A DNA stretch of 64,000 nucleotides, from NCBI RefSeq assembly GCF_000382325.1, contig NZ_KB908059.1, positions 1 to 64,000 on the forward strand, given 5' to 3'. The notes under the pieces were generated by a model that was not told where the DNA came from, searched no databases, and saw only the letters and a list, made by a program, of their open reading frames with translations. The stretch is from Woodsholea maritima DSM 17123 (GTDB taxonomy: Bacteria; Pseudomonadota; Alphaproteobacteria; Caulobacterales; Maricaulaceae). A program made the position numbers and the translations under genes. Shown piece after piece: positions 8,801 through 18,079 of the stretch; position 1 is the stretch's first letter, and each line of letters opens with the position of its first letter.

Positions 8801-9502
8801 ATGCGGGCTGGTTTTGGTCAAGTTTCCCTTATGGGTATGAGTGTATGTGTTCTGGCGCTGGGCATCAGTGCACAAGTGCGCGCACAAGAGGTGTCCGGCA
8901 ATGTCGGATTGGTCAGCGATTATCGCTTCCGCGGTGTGTCCCTTAGCGATGAGATTTTCGCCATTCAAGGCGGGCTGGACGCTGATTTCGGCAATGGCTT
9001 TGCCGTTGGCACCTGGGCGTCCAGCATTGACCAGATCGATAATTCCGAAGTCGAGCTGGATCTTTATGCCAATTATAGCGGTGAAGCCCAAGGGTTCAGC
9101 TATGGTGTCGGCGCGATCCTTTATCTTTATCCCGGCAGTGAAGATACCTCATACTATGAGTTTCTGGCCCATGTCGGCATGAATACCGGTATGCTTGCCA
9201 ATACGGTTGGGATCGCTTGGGCACCTGAGCAAGACAATCTCAACGATGAAGATAATTTTTATGTGTACTACTCGGCTGAAGCGCCGCTGGGTGAAAGCGG
9301 CTTTAGCTTGCTTGGCGGGGTCGGGTATGAAAGTGGTGCCTTTGGTGACATCGACAGTGATGGCGATGACAAGATTGACTGGCACCTGGGTGTGGGCGCG
9401 GCGGCCTTTGGTGTGGATTGGTCTTTGACCTATATCGACACCAGTGAAGATGATGATTTGTCAGACGAAACCATCGTGGTGAGCCTGAAGAAAAGTCTCT
9501 AA
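8801..9502 (+). CDS. TorF family putative outer-membrane porin
   Basis: A 233-residue exported protein with a signal peptide ending near VRAQE. The mature start, with GNVGLVSDYRFRGVSLSD, followed by alternating amphipathic strands (GGLDADFGNGFAVGTWASS, VELDLYANYSGE), is characteristic of the TIGR02001/TorF family of predicted small beta-barrels. These are often found beside glnK/amtB and glnA, so a role in passage of nitrogen compounds across the outer membrane is plausible but unproven. A good GGAGG lies 6 bases before the ATG. It sits on the plus strand between glnA and the PII gene, sharing a bidirectional terminator with PII. No amtB is in the window. Confidence 0.85.
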   Translation: MRAGFGQVSLMGMSVCVLALGISAQVRAQEVSGNVGLVSDYRFRGVSLSDEIFAIQGGLDADFGNGFAVGTWASSIDQIDNSEVELDLYANYSGEAQGFSYGVGAILYLYPGSEDTSYYEFLAHVGMNTGMLANTVGIAWAPEQDNLNDEDNFYVYYSAEAPLGESGFSLLGGVGYESGAFGDIDSDGDDKIDWHLGVGAAAFGVDWSLTYIDTSEDDDLSDETIVVSLKKSL

Positions 9503-9512
9503 TTCAGGATAT

Positions 9513-9543
9513 AAAAAAGCCCCGGTCTGGCCGGGGCTTTTTT
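9513..9543. terminator. Bidirectional terminator between the TorF-type gene and PII
   Basis: AAAAAAGCCCCGG and CCGGGGCTTTTTT arms around a short loop serve both converging genes. Confidence 0.95.
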
Positions 9544-9557
9544 GTGTCTTTGAAGGT

Positions 9558-9929
<372 letters not shown>

Positions 9930-10189
9930 CTAGGCGTATTTGGCCCCAATCGCCTAGCGTCTTGTCTGTATCCGATAAGGGAAAAATCACTTATGTCGCG
10001 ATGGGGGGCGTTCATGCACAAATATGACGCATTCTTCGCCAAATGGGACTATGCAAGGGTTAGCTGCGCAATCCAAGCTGCATCACAGCCAAAGATTTTG
10101 ATCAGATCTCCCCACAAAGCGCTTAAGATCGGTTATAGCCCTCTGAAGTCCGCTTTTATCTTTCTACCCTGTTCCGAGCCGATACCCTC

Positions 10190-12487
10190 ATGAGCGATAC
10201 CCCCACCGAGCGTCCCAAACTCAGCCAAACCGATCTAGATGCGTTGGAGCTGCACCGCGCTGAACCTGCGGGCAAGCTGGCGCTGCACCCGACCAAGCCG
10301 ATGGCGACCCAGCGCGATTTGGCGCTGGCCTATTCACCCGGTGTGGCGGCACCGGTGCGCGCGATCGCTGAAGACCCCGATGCGGTCTATGATTATACCT
10401 CCAAGGGGAATATGGTTGGGGTGGTCTCTAACGGGACGGCCATTCTGGGGCTAGGTAATCTGGGCGCGGCGGCCTCTAAGCCGGTGATGGAGGGTAAGTC
10501 CGTCCTCTTCAAGCGCTTTGCCGATATTGATTCTTTCGATCTGGAGATCACTTACACCGATCCCGAAGCCTTCATCGCCTGCGTCAAAGGCTTTGGTGAC
10601 AGCTTTGGCGGCATCAATCTGGAAGATATCAAATCTCCAGAATGCTTTGAAATTGAACGCCGCCTGCGTGAAGAGCTGGATATTCCGGTTTTTCATGATG
10701 ATCAGCACGGCACCGCGATCATTGCGGCGGCGGGCCTGATCAATGCCTGTCATCTAACGAACCGTAAGTTTGAGGACATCAAGCTGGTTCTGGTCGGGGC
10801 CGGGGCGGCTGGGCTTTCGGTTCTGGAGCTGGTCAAATCCATGGGCGTGCGCGATGAGCATGTCACGGTGGTCGATATCGAAGGCGTGGTGCATACGGGC
10901 CGTAATGATCTGCATGATCGCCTGCGCAAGCATGCGCGCGAGACCGAGCTTCGTACGTTGGACGAGGCGGTTGTTGATGCTGACGTCCTGCTGGGCCTGT
11001 CTGCGGCGGGGGTTGTGAAGCCCTCAATGGTGAAATCCATGGCCGCTGATCCGATCATTTTCGCCATGGCCAATCCGACGCCGGAAATTATGCCCGATGA
11101 AATCAAGGCCGTGCGCTCTGATGCCATCATCGCGACCGGGCGTTCTGATTTCCCCAACCAAGTCAATAACGTCCTGGGCTTTCCTTATATCTTTCGCGGG
11201 GCCTTGGATGTGCGTGCGCGCACCATTAATGAAGAAATGAAGCTGGCCGCAGCGCGCGCTCTGGCCGAACTCGCCCGTCAAGATGTGCCCGATGAGGTCA
11301 ATAATGCGTACAAAGGTAAGCAGCTGAAATTTGGGCGCGATTACATCATTCCGGCGCCGTTTGATCCGCGCCTGATTTCTTGGGTGCCGCCCTATGTGGC
11401 CAAGGCCGCGATTGAAACCGGCGTCGCGCGCAAGCCCATCGTTGATGAAGAGGCCTATCGCCATCGCTTGGCGAGCCGTCTTGATCCGACGGCGGCGATG
11501 CAGCAGCGTATCTCCAACATTATCCGGCCTGAGCAAAAACGCATCGTCTTTGCTGAAGGTGAGGAATTGAGCGTTATTCGCGCTGCCCACGCCTTCCAAA
11601 GTCAGGGCCTGGGCAAGGCCGTTCTGGTGGCGCGCGAAGAAGTGGCCCGCGCCAATATGAAAGATCTGGGCCTTGAAGATTGCGGGCTTGAAATCTGGAA
11701 TGCGCGTCTGTCCGATCGCAATCCTGATTATGTCGATTTCCTCTACAAGCGCTTGCAACGCAAAGGCTTTCTGCGCCGCGACGTGCAGCGTCTGGTTAAT
11801 CAGGATCGTAACGTCTTCTCCGCCTGTATGGTGAAATTTGGCGATGCCGATGGCATGGTCACCGGGGTGACGCGCCATGTCACCACCGTGTTGAAAGACA
11901 TTCGCCATGTTCTGGATGAAGCCCAACATACCCGCCTGATGGGGGTCTCTGTGGCCATGGCGCGCGCGCGCACCTTGGTCATTGGTGATACCAATGTGAC
12001 CGAGTTTCCTGATTCTGAGGCCTTGGCCGATATCGCCATGGGTGCGGCAGAGGTGGCGCAAAAGCTGGGCCTGATCCCTCGGGTCGCCTTCCTCTCATAC
12101 TCCTCCTTCGGCAACCCACCGGGTGTGCGAACCGAGAAAATCCAGCGCGCGGTCGATATCTTGGATACGCGCGGCGTGGCCTTCGAATATGAGGGCGAGA
12201 TGGCTGCGGACCTGGCCTTAAACCCTAATCACCGTGAGATTTATCCCTTTTCGCGCTTGACCGATGCGGCCAATGTCCTGGTGATGCCGGCGGTGCACTC
12301 GGCCTCGATCGCGACGCGTCTTTTAAAGGCCGCAGGGGGAGCCACTGTGATCGAAGGCCTGTTGATGGGGCTGGAATGCTCGGTGCAGGTTGCGCGTTTG
12401 GGGGCCAGTGTCTCTGATATTGTCAATCTGGCCAGCATGGCGGCCTTTGACCTGACCCATCGTAAAGTTTCGGTTTCGAAATCATAA
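10190..12487 (+). CDS. maeB: NADP-type malic enzyme with C-terminal phosphotransacetylase-like domain
   Basis: A 765-residue protein. Residues about 1-430 form the malic enzyme part, with [12 protein letters not shown], the NAD(P)-binding region [18 protein letters not shown] and [11 protein letters not shown]. Residues about 430-765 form a phosphate acetyl/butyryltransferase-like domain ending in DLTHRKVSV. This fused architecture and length are standard for proteobacterial MaeB, which oxidatively decarboxylates malate to pyruvate; the C-terminal domain is usually regulatory (acetyl-CoA sensing) rather than catalytic. Acts in the cytosol, linking the TCA cycle to pyruvate and NADPH supply. 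It is a single-gene unit; the ribosome-binding site is weak. Confidence 0.96.
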   Translation: MSDTPTERPKLSQTDLDALELHRAEPAGKLALHPTKPMATQRDLALAYSPGVAAPVRAIAEDPDAVYDYTSKGNMVGVVSNGTAILGLGNLGAAASKPVMEGKSVLFKRFADIDSFDLEITYTDPEAFIACVKGFGDSFGGINLEDIKSPECFEIERRLREELDIPVFHDDQHGTAIIAAAGLINACHLTNRKFEDIKLVLVGAGAAGLSVLELVKSMGVRDEHVTVVDIEGVVHTGRNDLHDRLRKHARETELRTLDEAVVDADVLLGLSAAGVVKPSMVKSMAADPIIFAMANPTPEIMPDEIKAVRSDAIIATGRSDFPNQVNNVLGFPYIFRGALDVRARTINEEMKLAAARALAELARQDVPDEVNNAYKGKQLKFGRDYIIPAPFDPRLISWVPPYVAKAAIETGVARKPIVDEEAYRHRLASRLDPTAAMQQRISNIIRPEQKRIVFAEGEELSVIRAAHAFQSQGLGKAVLVAREEVARANMKDLGLEDCGLEIWNARLSDRNPDYVDFLYKRLQRKGFLRRDVQRLVNQDRNVFSACMVKFGDADGMVTGVTRHVTTVLKDIRHVLDEAQHTRLMGVSVAMARARTLVIGDTNVTEFPDSEALADIAMGAAEVAQKLGLIPRVAFLSYSSFGNPPGVRTEKIQRAVDILDTRGVAFEYEGEMAADLALNPNHREIYPFSRLTDAANVLVMPAVHSASIATRLLKAAGGATVIEGLLMGLECSVQVARLGASVSDIVNLASMAAFDLTHRKVSVSKS

Positions 12488-12493
12488 AGCTTT

Positions 12494-12530
12494 GGCCCCT
12501 CTATCAATTGAATGAGGGGGCCCCTACTTT
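12494..12530 (+). terminator. Possible terminator of maeB
   Basis: A GGCCCCTC/GAGGGGGCC inverted repeat with a 12-base loop starts 7 bases after the maeB stop. The following tract (CCTACTTTG) is only weakly T-rich. Confidence 0.45.
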
Positions 12531-12660
12531 GTCCGGTTCAAGACGCACCATCACGCCAAGGGCGACTATTGTCACGACTACGTTAGGCGCAGTGTGATGG
12601 TCTGGCGCGGCGCTTCGACGCGGCGTAAGGTGCCAGAACGATTAAGGACGGGGACGAGAC

Positions 12661-14064
12661 ATGGCGAATGCAAGAACTAGTGATATGACCCAGGGGCCGG
12701 TGTTCGGCCATATGCTGCGCCTGTTCGTTCCGATGAGTTTCGCCATTCTGGCCTTTATGGCAGTCGGGGTAATTGATACCTATTGGATGGGGAAGCTGGG
12801 CGTGGCCCAACAGGCCGCCGGGCAAATGGCCTGGCCGGTCATCATGTTCATTATGAGCTTTTCCATCGGCCTGGGGGCGGGGACCGTTTCTGTCGTCTCA
12901 CGCGCGGCGGGGCGTAAAGATGGCGCGTCCATTCCGCGCCTGTGCACCGATGCGATGATTTTGGCCTTTCTGGTGGTGGCTGTTGTCTCCGTTCTTGGGG
13001 TCTTGCTGATTGATCCGGTGTTCCGCCTGATGGGGGCCTCCGACGTGGTCATGCCGCATGTGCGCGATTTCATGCAGATCTATTTCGCCGGAACCTTATT
13101 TGCCGTAGTGCCTATGATTGCGTCGAATGTATTGCGCGCCCAGGGCCATTCGTTCTGGCCCAGCATGCTGATGCTGGTCGCGGCCTTTGTAAATATGGCG
13201 CTTGATCCCCTTTTGATCTTTGGCTGGGGACCGTTTCCGGAAATGGGGGTACAAGGGGCTGCCTTGGCGACCGTCATTTCCAACATGATCACGGCAAGCT
13301 TGATGTTTGGCTTGTTGGTCAAGGAAAAACTGGTCTCGCTTGCTCTGCCCAAGCTCGCACCTATGCTGGAGCACTGGGCCGAGGTCACCCATGTCGGCAT
13401 CCCGGCGGCAGCCTCCAACATGATCAATCCGATGGCGCTGTTCTTGACCACGGCCGCCGCCGCGATGTTTGGCGATGCCGCCATTGCGGGCTTTGGCGCT
13501 GCGCGCGGGGTAGAGATGTTCACCATCGTGCCCTTCTTTGCGCTCTCTGCGGTCATTGGCATTCTGACAGGCCAAAATGGCGGGGCCGGGATTACCGATC
13601 GGGTACGCGAATCCTTTCGCAAGGCTTTCCTTTTTTGTGCGGCCTGGTCAGGGGCGATGGCGGCCTTGCTGTGGGTTTTCAGCCCCTATATTGCGCGCTT
13701 GATGTTGCCTGCTGTCGAAGCGCAAGACGTGGCTCGTACCTATTGGGCGATCGTGCCCATTACTGTGGGCGGCTATGGAATCGCCATGGCGGCAAGCGCG
13801 GGCTTCAATGGCCTGGGGCGTCCGATCAATGGTATTGCGATCAATTTCGTGCGCTGCCTGGTATTGGTCGCGCCGCTGGCTTGGCTGGGCGCGTTTCTGA
13901 CGGGTATTGACGGCGTGATTTATGGCGTAGCGGCGGGGAATGCCCTGACCGGTATTGGTGCATCCATCTATGTGCTGCGCTTTGCGCCCATGAGTGCCAC
14001 GCAAAGAAAGCGCAAGGCCGCAGCGCCCACGGCCCCCAGTGAAGGCGAAAGCGTTGAGGCTTAA
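12661..14064 (+). CDS. MATE family efflux transporter
   Basis: A 467-residue inner-membrane protein with about 12 hydrophobic segments in two repeats. The N-terminal phrase AVGVIDTYWMGKLGVAQQAA and the second-half GFGAARGVEMFTIVPFFALSAVIG place it in the MATE superfamily, in a branch different from the MATE at 5429. It is expected to be a drug/metabolite antiporter with unknown substrate. The C-terminal tail (TQRKRKAAAPTAPSEGESVEA) is hydrophilic and probably cytosolic. Its TAA stop shares the tetranucleotide TTAA with the stop of the convergent methyltransferase gene. Confidence 0.9.
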   Translation: MANARTSDMTQGPVFGHMLRLFVPMSFAILAFMAVGVIDTYWMGKLGVAQQAAGQMAWPVIMFIMSFSIGLGAGTVSVVSRAAGRKDGASIPRLCTDAMILAFLVVAVVSVLGVLLIDPVFRLMGASDVVMPHVRDFMQIYFAGTLFAVVPMIASNVLRAQGHSFWPSMLMLVAAFVNMALDPLLIFGWGPFPEMGVQGAALATVISNMITASLMFGLLVKEKLVSLALPKLAPMLEHWAEVTHVGIPAAASNMINPMALFLTTAAAAMFGDAAIAGFGAARGVEMFTIVPFFALSAVIGILTGQNGGAGITDRVRESFRKAFLFCAAWSGAMAALLWVFSPYIARLMLPAVEAQDVARTYWAIVPITVGGYGIAMAASAGFNGLGRPINGIAINFVRCLVLVAPLAWLGAFLTGIDGVIYGVAAGNALTGIGASIYVLRFAPMSATQRKRKAAAPTAPSEGESVEA

Positions 14065-14702
14065 CGCCGGATCACAACGCCCGCTAACTCGATTTTGTCA
14101 TTCAGTCCCGGATGGGGGTAGGGGCGCAGCGCCGCCTCCTCTGGGAAACACCAATATTGATCTGAGAAAAGGTCACGCATGGCCGCGATGTCACAGCCAT
14201 AGGGCGGCCCGCCGCGCTCTTCCTTTTGCATGAACAGCGCCAATAATTGCCCGCCCGGGCGCAGCCAATCTCTCACAGCACGTTCATAATCTTGGCGTTG
14301 ATGGGGGTGCAGCGCACACAGGAAAGTCTGCTCATAGACATGATCGAAGGGGCTATCTGAGCGCCAGGTCAGACCATCGCCTTCGACAAAGTGCGCGCTC
14401 ACTCCGCCCTGCGTGAATGTATCGCGCTGCCAGGCCATCGCGCTCGGGGCCATGTCCAGCACAGTCACATCAAGCCCCGCCTGCGCGGCGGCCAAAGGCT
14501 CCAAACTGCGTCCGCACCCGGGAAAGAGTATGCGCTCAGTGGGCTTCAATATGCCATGCTTGAGCCCATCCATTAAGGCCGGATGCACACTTTTGCGCTC
14601 CCATGGTGTGGCATCCGCTTGAAAGCGTGCCTCCCAATCCACGGCCGAACGCACGCGGTTGTCATCATCAAAATCCGGGGCGGGGGGAACTGTATCTGAC
14701 AT
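14061..14702 (-). CDS. Thiopurine S-methyltransferase-like SAM-dependent methyltransferase
   Basis: A 213-residue cytosolic protein. WEARFQADATPWERKSVHPAL is close to the TPMT N-terminal signature, LFPGCGRSLEPLAAAQAG is the SAM-binding motif I (FPGCGxS..), and VYEQTFLCALHPHQRQDY matches the family phrase after motif II. TPMT-family bacterial enzymes methylate thiols, or tellurite and selenite; the true substrate here is unknown. It ends convergently with the MATE gene, with 4 bases shared, and starts 52 bases from the divergent tRNA gene. Confidence 0.9.
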   Translation of the reverse strand: MSDTVPPAPDFDDDNRVRSAVDWEARFQADATPWERKSVHPALMDGLKHGILKPTERILFPGCGRSLEPLAAAQAGLDVTVLDMAPSAMAWQRDTFTQGGVSAHFVEGDGLTWRSDSPFDHVYEQTFLCALHPHQRQDYERAVRDWLRPGGQLLALFMQKEERGGPPYGCDIAAMRDLFSDQYWCFPEEAALRPYPHPGLNDKIELAGVVIRR

Positions 14703-14754
14703 GCGGGTCCATCTTGCCTTTCATGCGAAGATTGATAGGAAAGATAAACCACAT

Positions 14755-14839
14755 GCGGATGTGGCGAAATTGGTAGACGCACTAGATTTAGGTTCTAGCG
14801 GGGCGACCCGTGGGGGTTCAAGTCCCTCCATCCGCACCA
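14755..14839 (+). tRNA. tRNA-Leu (anticodon UAG)
   Basis: The 7-bp acceptor stem (GCGGATG with CATCCGC), D-loop (TGGTAGACGC), anticodon stem CTAGA/TCTAG around TTTAGGT, a short variable arm typical of class II tRNA and GGTTCAAGTCC T-loop are all visible. The CCA end is encoded. Anticodon TAG reads CUA and other CUN Leu codons. Confidence 0.95.
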
Positions 14840-15018
14840 CTCTTTCCTTATTTCCCGCTGCGCTCGACCCGCATTTGTCGCCGATCTCGGCGTTGGGGTC
14901 GATGCTCACATGGGACGCGCTCAAGGCTGAGGGCGTCGAGCCTAGCCGTAAGATGAGTGCCAATTTTTCTCTTAAAAATTAAGATCCCCGCTAAAGCTGC
15001 GGGCGCGATCTATTTTAA

Positions 15019-15087
15019 GCCCTACCGGCTATCGCCGACTTGAGGGCGCTTTCTCTTTGCCCTACCGGCTATCGGCTACTTGAGGGC
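15019..15087. repeat. Two tandem copies of a palindromic module
   Basis: Two near-identical units of about 28 bp begin GCCCTACCGGCTATCG and end ACTTGAGGGC, at 15020-15047 and 15060-15087. Each can fold as GCCCT/AGGGC around an inner GGC/GCC stem. Further copies of the same module are at 15627-15656 and 51662-51691. The 14.84-15.84 kb stretch contains no credible gene; it consists largely of such modules. Confidence 0.8.
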
Positions 15088-15140
15088 AGCGCTTGCGGCC
15101 CAATGGCCGAAATTGATCATTTCTCTAATAAAAAAGAATT

Positions 15141-15225
15141 GTCATCCCGGACGAACGCAGTGAGATCCGGGACCTATGAAGTTTGCCAGTAAAGCGCATA
15201 GATCCCCGATCAAGTCGGGGATGAC
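15141..15225. repeat. Pair of GATCC-type intergenic palindromes
   Basis: A GTCATCCCGGA...GATCCGGGAC palindrome at 15141-15173 and a GATCCCCGATCAAGTCGGGGATGAC palindrome core at 15201-15225. This class of short repeat, with variable GC arms around TCAAG, recurs in all three repeat regions of the window. Confidence 0.75.
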
Positions 15226-15240
15226 CGTTTTTATATATAT

Positions 15241-15322
15241 CCTCGCTTTGCTGCGGGCCGTTGGCCCGATATGTCCTCCCCTGCAAAGCGGGGGAGGTGG
15301 TCCGTTAGGACCGGAGGGGGCG
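15241..15322. repeat. CCTCGCT.../CCTCCCC palindromic module, copy 1
   Basis: The stretch begins CCTCGCTTTGCTGCGGGC and runs into a CTCCCC/GGGGGAG hairpin followed by a GGTCC/GGACC hairpin and GGAGGGGGCG. A second copy is at about 15667-15735, with a trimmed version at 51847-51896. Confidence 0.75.
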
Positions 15323-15364
15323 ATTTTTGTGAAGTCTCAGCGCACCGCATAGACAGCAAAAAAG

Positions 15365-15455
15365 ATCTGTCATCCCGTAGAAGCGTTAGCGCACATTCGG
15401 GATTTATAAACATGGCCATCACGCTCAATAGATCCCGGCTCAAGGCCGGGATGAC
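15365..15455. repeat. Further short intergenic palindromes
   Basis: An imperfect GTCATCCCG...CGGGAT palindrome lies near 15371-15402 and a GATCCCGGCTCAAGGCCGGG hairpin at 15431-15455, both of the same family as 15141-15225. Confidence 0.65.
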
Positions 15456-15470
15456 TGGTTTAGAGGTTTT

Positions 15471-15582
15471 GTCATGCCAGACTTGATCTGGCATCCCTGG
15501 CGTAAGTGTGCATCACATTCTGATTGACCAGAACTAAGCTCAACCCGTCCAGCATGGACCCCGGATCACGTCCGGGGTGAGA
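15471..15582 (+). repeat. Composite palindromic element of about 110 bp, copy 1
   Basis: An outer palindrome (CCAGACTTGATCTGG core) at the left and another (CCCCGGATCACGTCCGGGG) at the right flank a conserved interior of about 60 bp. The interior aligns along its whole length with 51723-51835 and, reversed, with 48781-48889. In this copy the inner TGAGCTTG arm has decayed. Confidence 0.75.
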
Positions 15583-15594
15583 GTATTTTTCAAT

Positions 15595-15735
15595 CCTCGC
15601 TTCACTGCGGGCGGACACCCTTAGAATGCCCTATCGGCGATCGCCTACTTGAGGGCGCTCGTCCTTGCGGGCTGTCGTCCGATATGTCCTCCCCTGCAAA
15701 GCGGGGGAGGTGGTCCGACAGGACCGGAGGGGGCG
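15595..15735 (+). repeat. Mosaic of palindromic modules
   Basis: CCTCGCTTCACTGCGGGC, then the GCCCTA...TTGAGGGC module (15627-15656), then the CTCCCC/GGGGGAG plus GGTCC/GGACC module. The first half matches 51630-51703 in the same module order. Confidence 0.7.
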
Positions 15736-15841
15736 TGTTATTGTTTGTCATCCTCGCTTCGCGGTGGCAGGCTCTGATTGTCTAATGGCTTGTAAGGGAT
15801 GTCCAACCTTCCTAAAGTGCGTGAGCCTAGAGGGGAACGCT

Positions 15842-16486
15842 ATGAGTGAAGATGTCATCGCGCGCTTTGATGCCGCGTGGACAGCGCTGGCCCGCGATCT
15901 CGCCTTAGAGGCTGACTTGGCAACGGCCTGCGCCCAAAGTGTGCGCACCCATTATGCTGAACCGCACCGCCATTATCATACGCTTCGCCATATCGTCAGC
16001 CTGCTTGAGGGCGCGCGTGATTTGCGGGATCACTTTGAAAATTGGGATGCAGTGCGTTTGGCCATCGTCTTTCATGATGTGATCTATGATGTAGCCAAGT
16101 TTGATAATGAGCATCAGAGCGCGCTTTTGTTGGCTGAAATGCTGGGCGAATATATAGATGGGGAGGTATTGATCCAGGCCCAGCGCACGATCGAAGCCAC
16201 CCAGCGCCATGTCGCGACACCCTGGAGCGATACCAATCTGGTCATCGATCTTGATATGGCCATTATGGGCCAGCCTTGGCCGGTCTATGCGCGTTACCTT
16301 GAAGCCGTGCGCGCCGAATATGTCCCCATCTATGGCGAGGAGATGTATCGCCAAGGCCGTATGGCTCTGTTTTTAGAACCGACCTTGCAAAAGCCCTCCA
16401 TTTTTCTGACCGCACCCTTTACCGCTTTGGATGATCAGGCCCACGCGAATATCCTGCGAGAATTGTCGCTTCTAAACACCGTTTAG
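15842..16486 (+). CDS. HD-superfamily (COG4339-type) predicted metal-dependent phosphohydrolase
   Basis: A 214-residue cytosolic protein when started at the ATG at 15842, which has AGAGGGGAACGCT in front. An upstream in-frame start would read through repeat sequence and is less likely. HRHYHTLRHI near residue 40, FHDVIYD near 77 and FDNEHQSALL near 88 give the His and Asp residues of an HD-type metal site. Proteins of this family are predicted nucleotide phosphohydrolases; no specific substrate is established. It follows the repeat-rich region and stands alone before mgtE. Confidence 0.85.
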   Translation: MSEDVIARFDAAWTALARDLALEADLATACAQSVRTHYAEPHRHYHTLRHIVSLLEGARDLRDHFENWDAVRLAIVFHDVIYDVAKFDNEHQSALLLAEMLGEYIDGEVLIQAQRTIEATQRHVATPWSDTNLVIDLDMAIMGQPWPVYARYLEAVRAEYVPIYGEEMYRQGRMALFLEPTLQKPSIFLTAPFTALDDQAHANILRELSLLNTV

Positions 16487-16519
16487 GCGAGGGACGGCTT
16501 TACCCTGGATCTTTAAATA

Positions 16520-16556
16520 ATGTTGGAACCTATCGGATTTTTATGGGTTTCAACAT
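16520..16556 (+). promoter_or_regulatory. Inverted repeat upstream of mgtE
   Basis: ATGTTGGAACC (16520-16530) and GGTTTCAACAT (16546-16556) form an 11-bp stem with one G-T pair around a 15-base loop, about 95 bases upstream of the mgtE start and after the HD-domain gene. There is no T tract, so it may be an operator or a leader structure rather than a terminator. Confidence 0.4.
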
Positions 16557-16650
16557 ATCATCGCATAATGTTATCTCGCTTTTTTGACGCACTCGCATTA
16601 GGGTAAAGCGTCATCACCCATCCCCGTCTCATCGTTCACAAGGAGCCCAC

Positions 16651-18054
16651 ATGGAGCATCTGGCCAGCGCCCCTGAAGCCCAAGAAGAAGAGACGAATGC
16701 CGGTGATGTCTCGATGAAGCTGGTGGCTGAGGTTGCGGGTGCTGTGGCGGATCGCGATGGGCCGCTTATTCGCCATTTATTTGCCGATTTGCACCCGGCC
16801 GATGCGGCGGACTTGCTTGAGCAGCTCTCTTATGAGCAACAAGAACTGATCGCGGCTCTGGCCCCGGATGTTCTGACCGGTGAGGTTCTGGCCGAACTGG
16901 CCGAAGATACTCGCGCTGACTTTATCGAAGTGCTTGACCCGGCTCATATCGCTGAAGCGATCATGGAGCTGGATTCCGATGACATGACCATGATGGTCGA
17001 GGAGTTGGAACCGGATGTGCGCGAGCAGGTTCTGGCCGGCGTGCCAGACGCTGAGCGTGAGCGCCTGGAAAGCTCGCTCGCCTTTGATGAGGAAACCGCC
17101 GGGCGCTTGATGCAGCGCGAATTCGTCGCCGCGCCATTGTTCTGGACCGTGGGCGATGTCATCGACCATATGCGCAGTAAAGCCGAAGATCTGCCCGATC
17201 TCTTTTTTGAAATTTTCGTGGTCGATGAAAGCTTCCGCCCTATTGGTGTGATCGCCATCAGCCATCTGTTACGGGCCGCACGCTCAACGCGTTTGGAGGT
17301 CTTGATGGAAGCGCCTCATGTGGTGATCCGTCCGGAAGATGATCAGGAAGAGGCGGCCTATCTCTTTGAAAAATATCACTTGATCTCGGCCCCGGTGGTG
17401 GATGATGCGGGGCGGTTGACCGGTATGTTGACCGTGGATGACATGGTCGATGTTATCCAGGAAGAAAACAAAGAAGACTTGCTGGCTCTGGCCGGGGTGA
17501 ATGATGCCGGTCTGGCCGATACGGTGTTAAGCTCGGTGCGTTCGCGCGCGCCGTGGCTGTTTGTCAATTTGCTGACGGCCGTGGTGGCGTCAGGCGTTAT
17601 TGCGCTGTTTGATCAGGCGATCAGCCAATTGGTGGCTTTGGCGGTTTTGATGCCGATTGTCGCCTCGATGGGGGGGAATGCCGGTACGCAATCGCTGACC
17701 GTTGCGGTGCGGGCGCTGGCCTCGCGCGATCTAACCTCCAGCAATACCCGCCGTGTGATCTGGCGCGAGGTGGCCACAGGAATTTTGAACGGCCTTATCT
17801 TCGCCATCGTTATGGCGATAGTGGCCGTGATCTGGTTTCAAAGCTTTGACTTGGCTTGGGTTATTGCTGTGTCGATGGTGGTTAATCTCTCCTGTGCAGG
17901 CCTGGCGGGCATTGCCATCCCGGTGGCCTTGAAACATTTTGGCGCTGACCCGGCGGTGGCGTCTTCGGTATTTGTGACGACCGTAACCGATGTGGTCGGA
18001 TTTTTTGTTTTCCTGGGGCTTGGGGCCTGGGTCTTACTACCCAATATAGGGTAG
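16651..18054 (+). CDS. mgtE: MgtE-type magnesium transporter
   Basis: A 467-residue inner-membrane protein in the usual MgtE order: N-terminal superhelical MgtE_N domain (about 20-145, with LHPADAADLLEQL), two CBS domains (about 150-275, with HLISAPVVDDAGRLTGMLTVDDMVDVI), a plug helix, and a C-terminal membrane domain of about five helices. The latter contains LMPIVASMGGNAGTQSLTVAVRAL, the signature of the Mg2+ pore. It forms a homodimeric, magnesium-gated channel. AAGGAGCCCAC precedes the ATG. The kelch gene follows after 25 bases. Confidence 0.95.
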   Translation: MEHLASAPEAQEEETNAGDVSMKLVAEVAGAVADRDGPLIRHLFADLHPADAADLLEQLSYEQQELIAALAPDVLTGEVLAELAEDTRADFIEVLDPAHIAEAIMELDSDDMTMMVEELEPDVREQVLAGVPDAERERLESSLAFDEETAGRLMQREFVAAPLFWTVGDVIDHMRSKAEDLPDLFFEIFVVDESFRPIGVIAISHLLRAARSTRLEVLMEAPHVVIRPEDDQEEAAYLFEKYHLISAPVVDDAGRLTGMLTVDDMVDVIQEENKEDLLALAGVNDAGLADTVLSSVRSRAPWLFVNLLTAVVASGVIALFDQAISQLVALAVLMPIVASMGGNAGTQSLTVAVRALASRDLTSSNTRRVIWREVATGILNGLIFAIVMAIVAVIWFQSFDLAWVIAVSMVVNLSCAGLAGIAIPVALKHFGADPAVASSVFVTTVTDVVGFFVFLGLGAWVLLPNIG

Positions 18055-18079
18055 AGCCTTAGCGATCAGGGGGGGCATA

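Noticed and set aside
11024-12061. 345-codon minus-strand open frame inside maeB
   Set aside because: Antisense shadow of a highly conserved enzyme gene; translation is His/Arg/Ile-rich as expected from reversed codon bias.
15019-15735. Repeat-rich gene-free region as a CRISPR array
   Set aside because: Repeats are palindromic modules of differing sequence and irregular spacing, without uniform spacers, and no cas genes are present.
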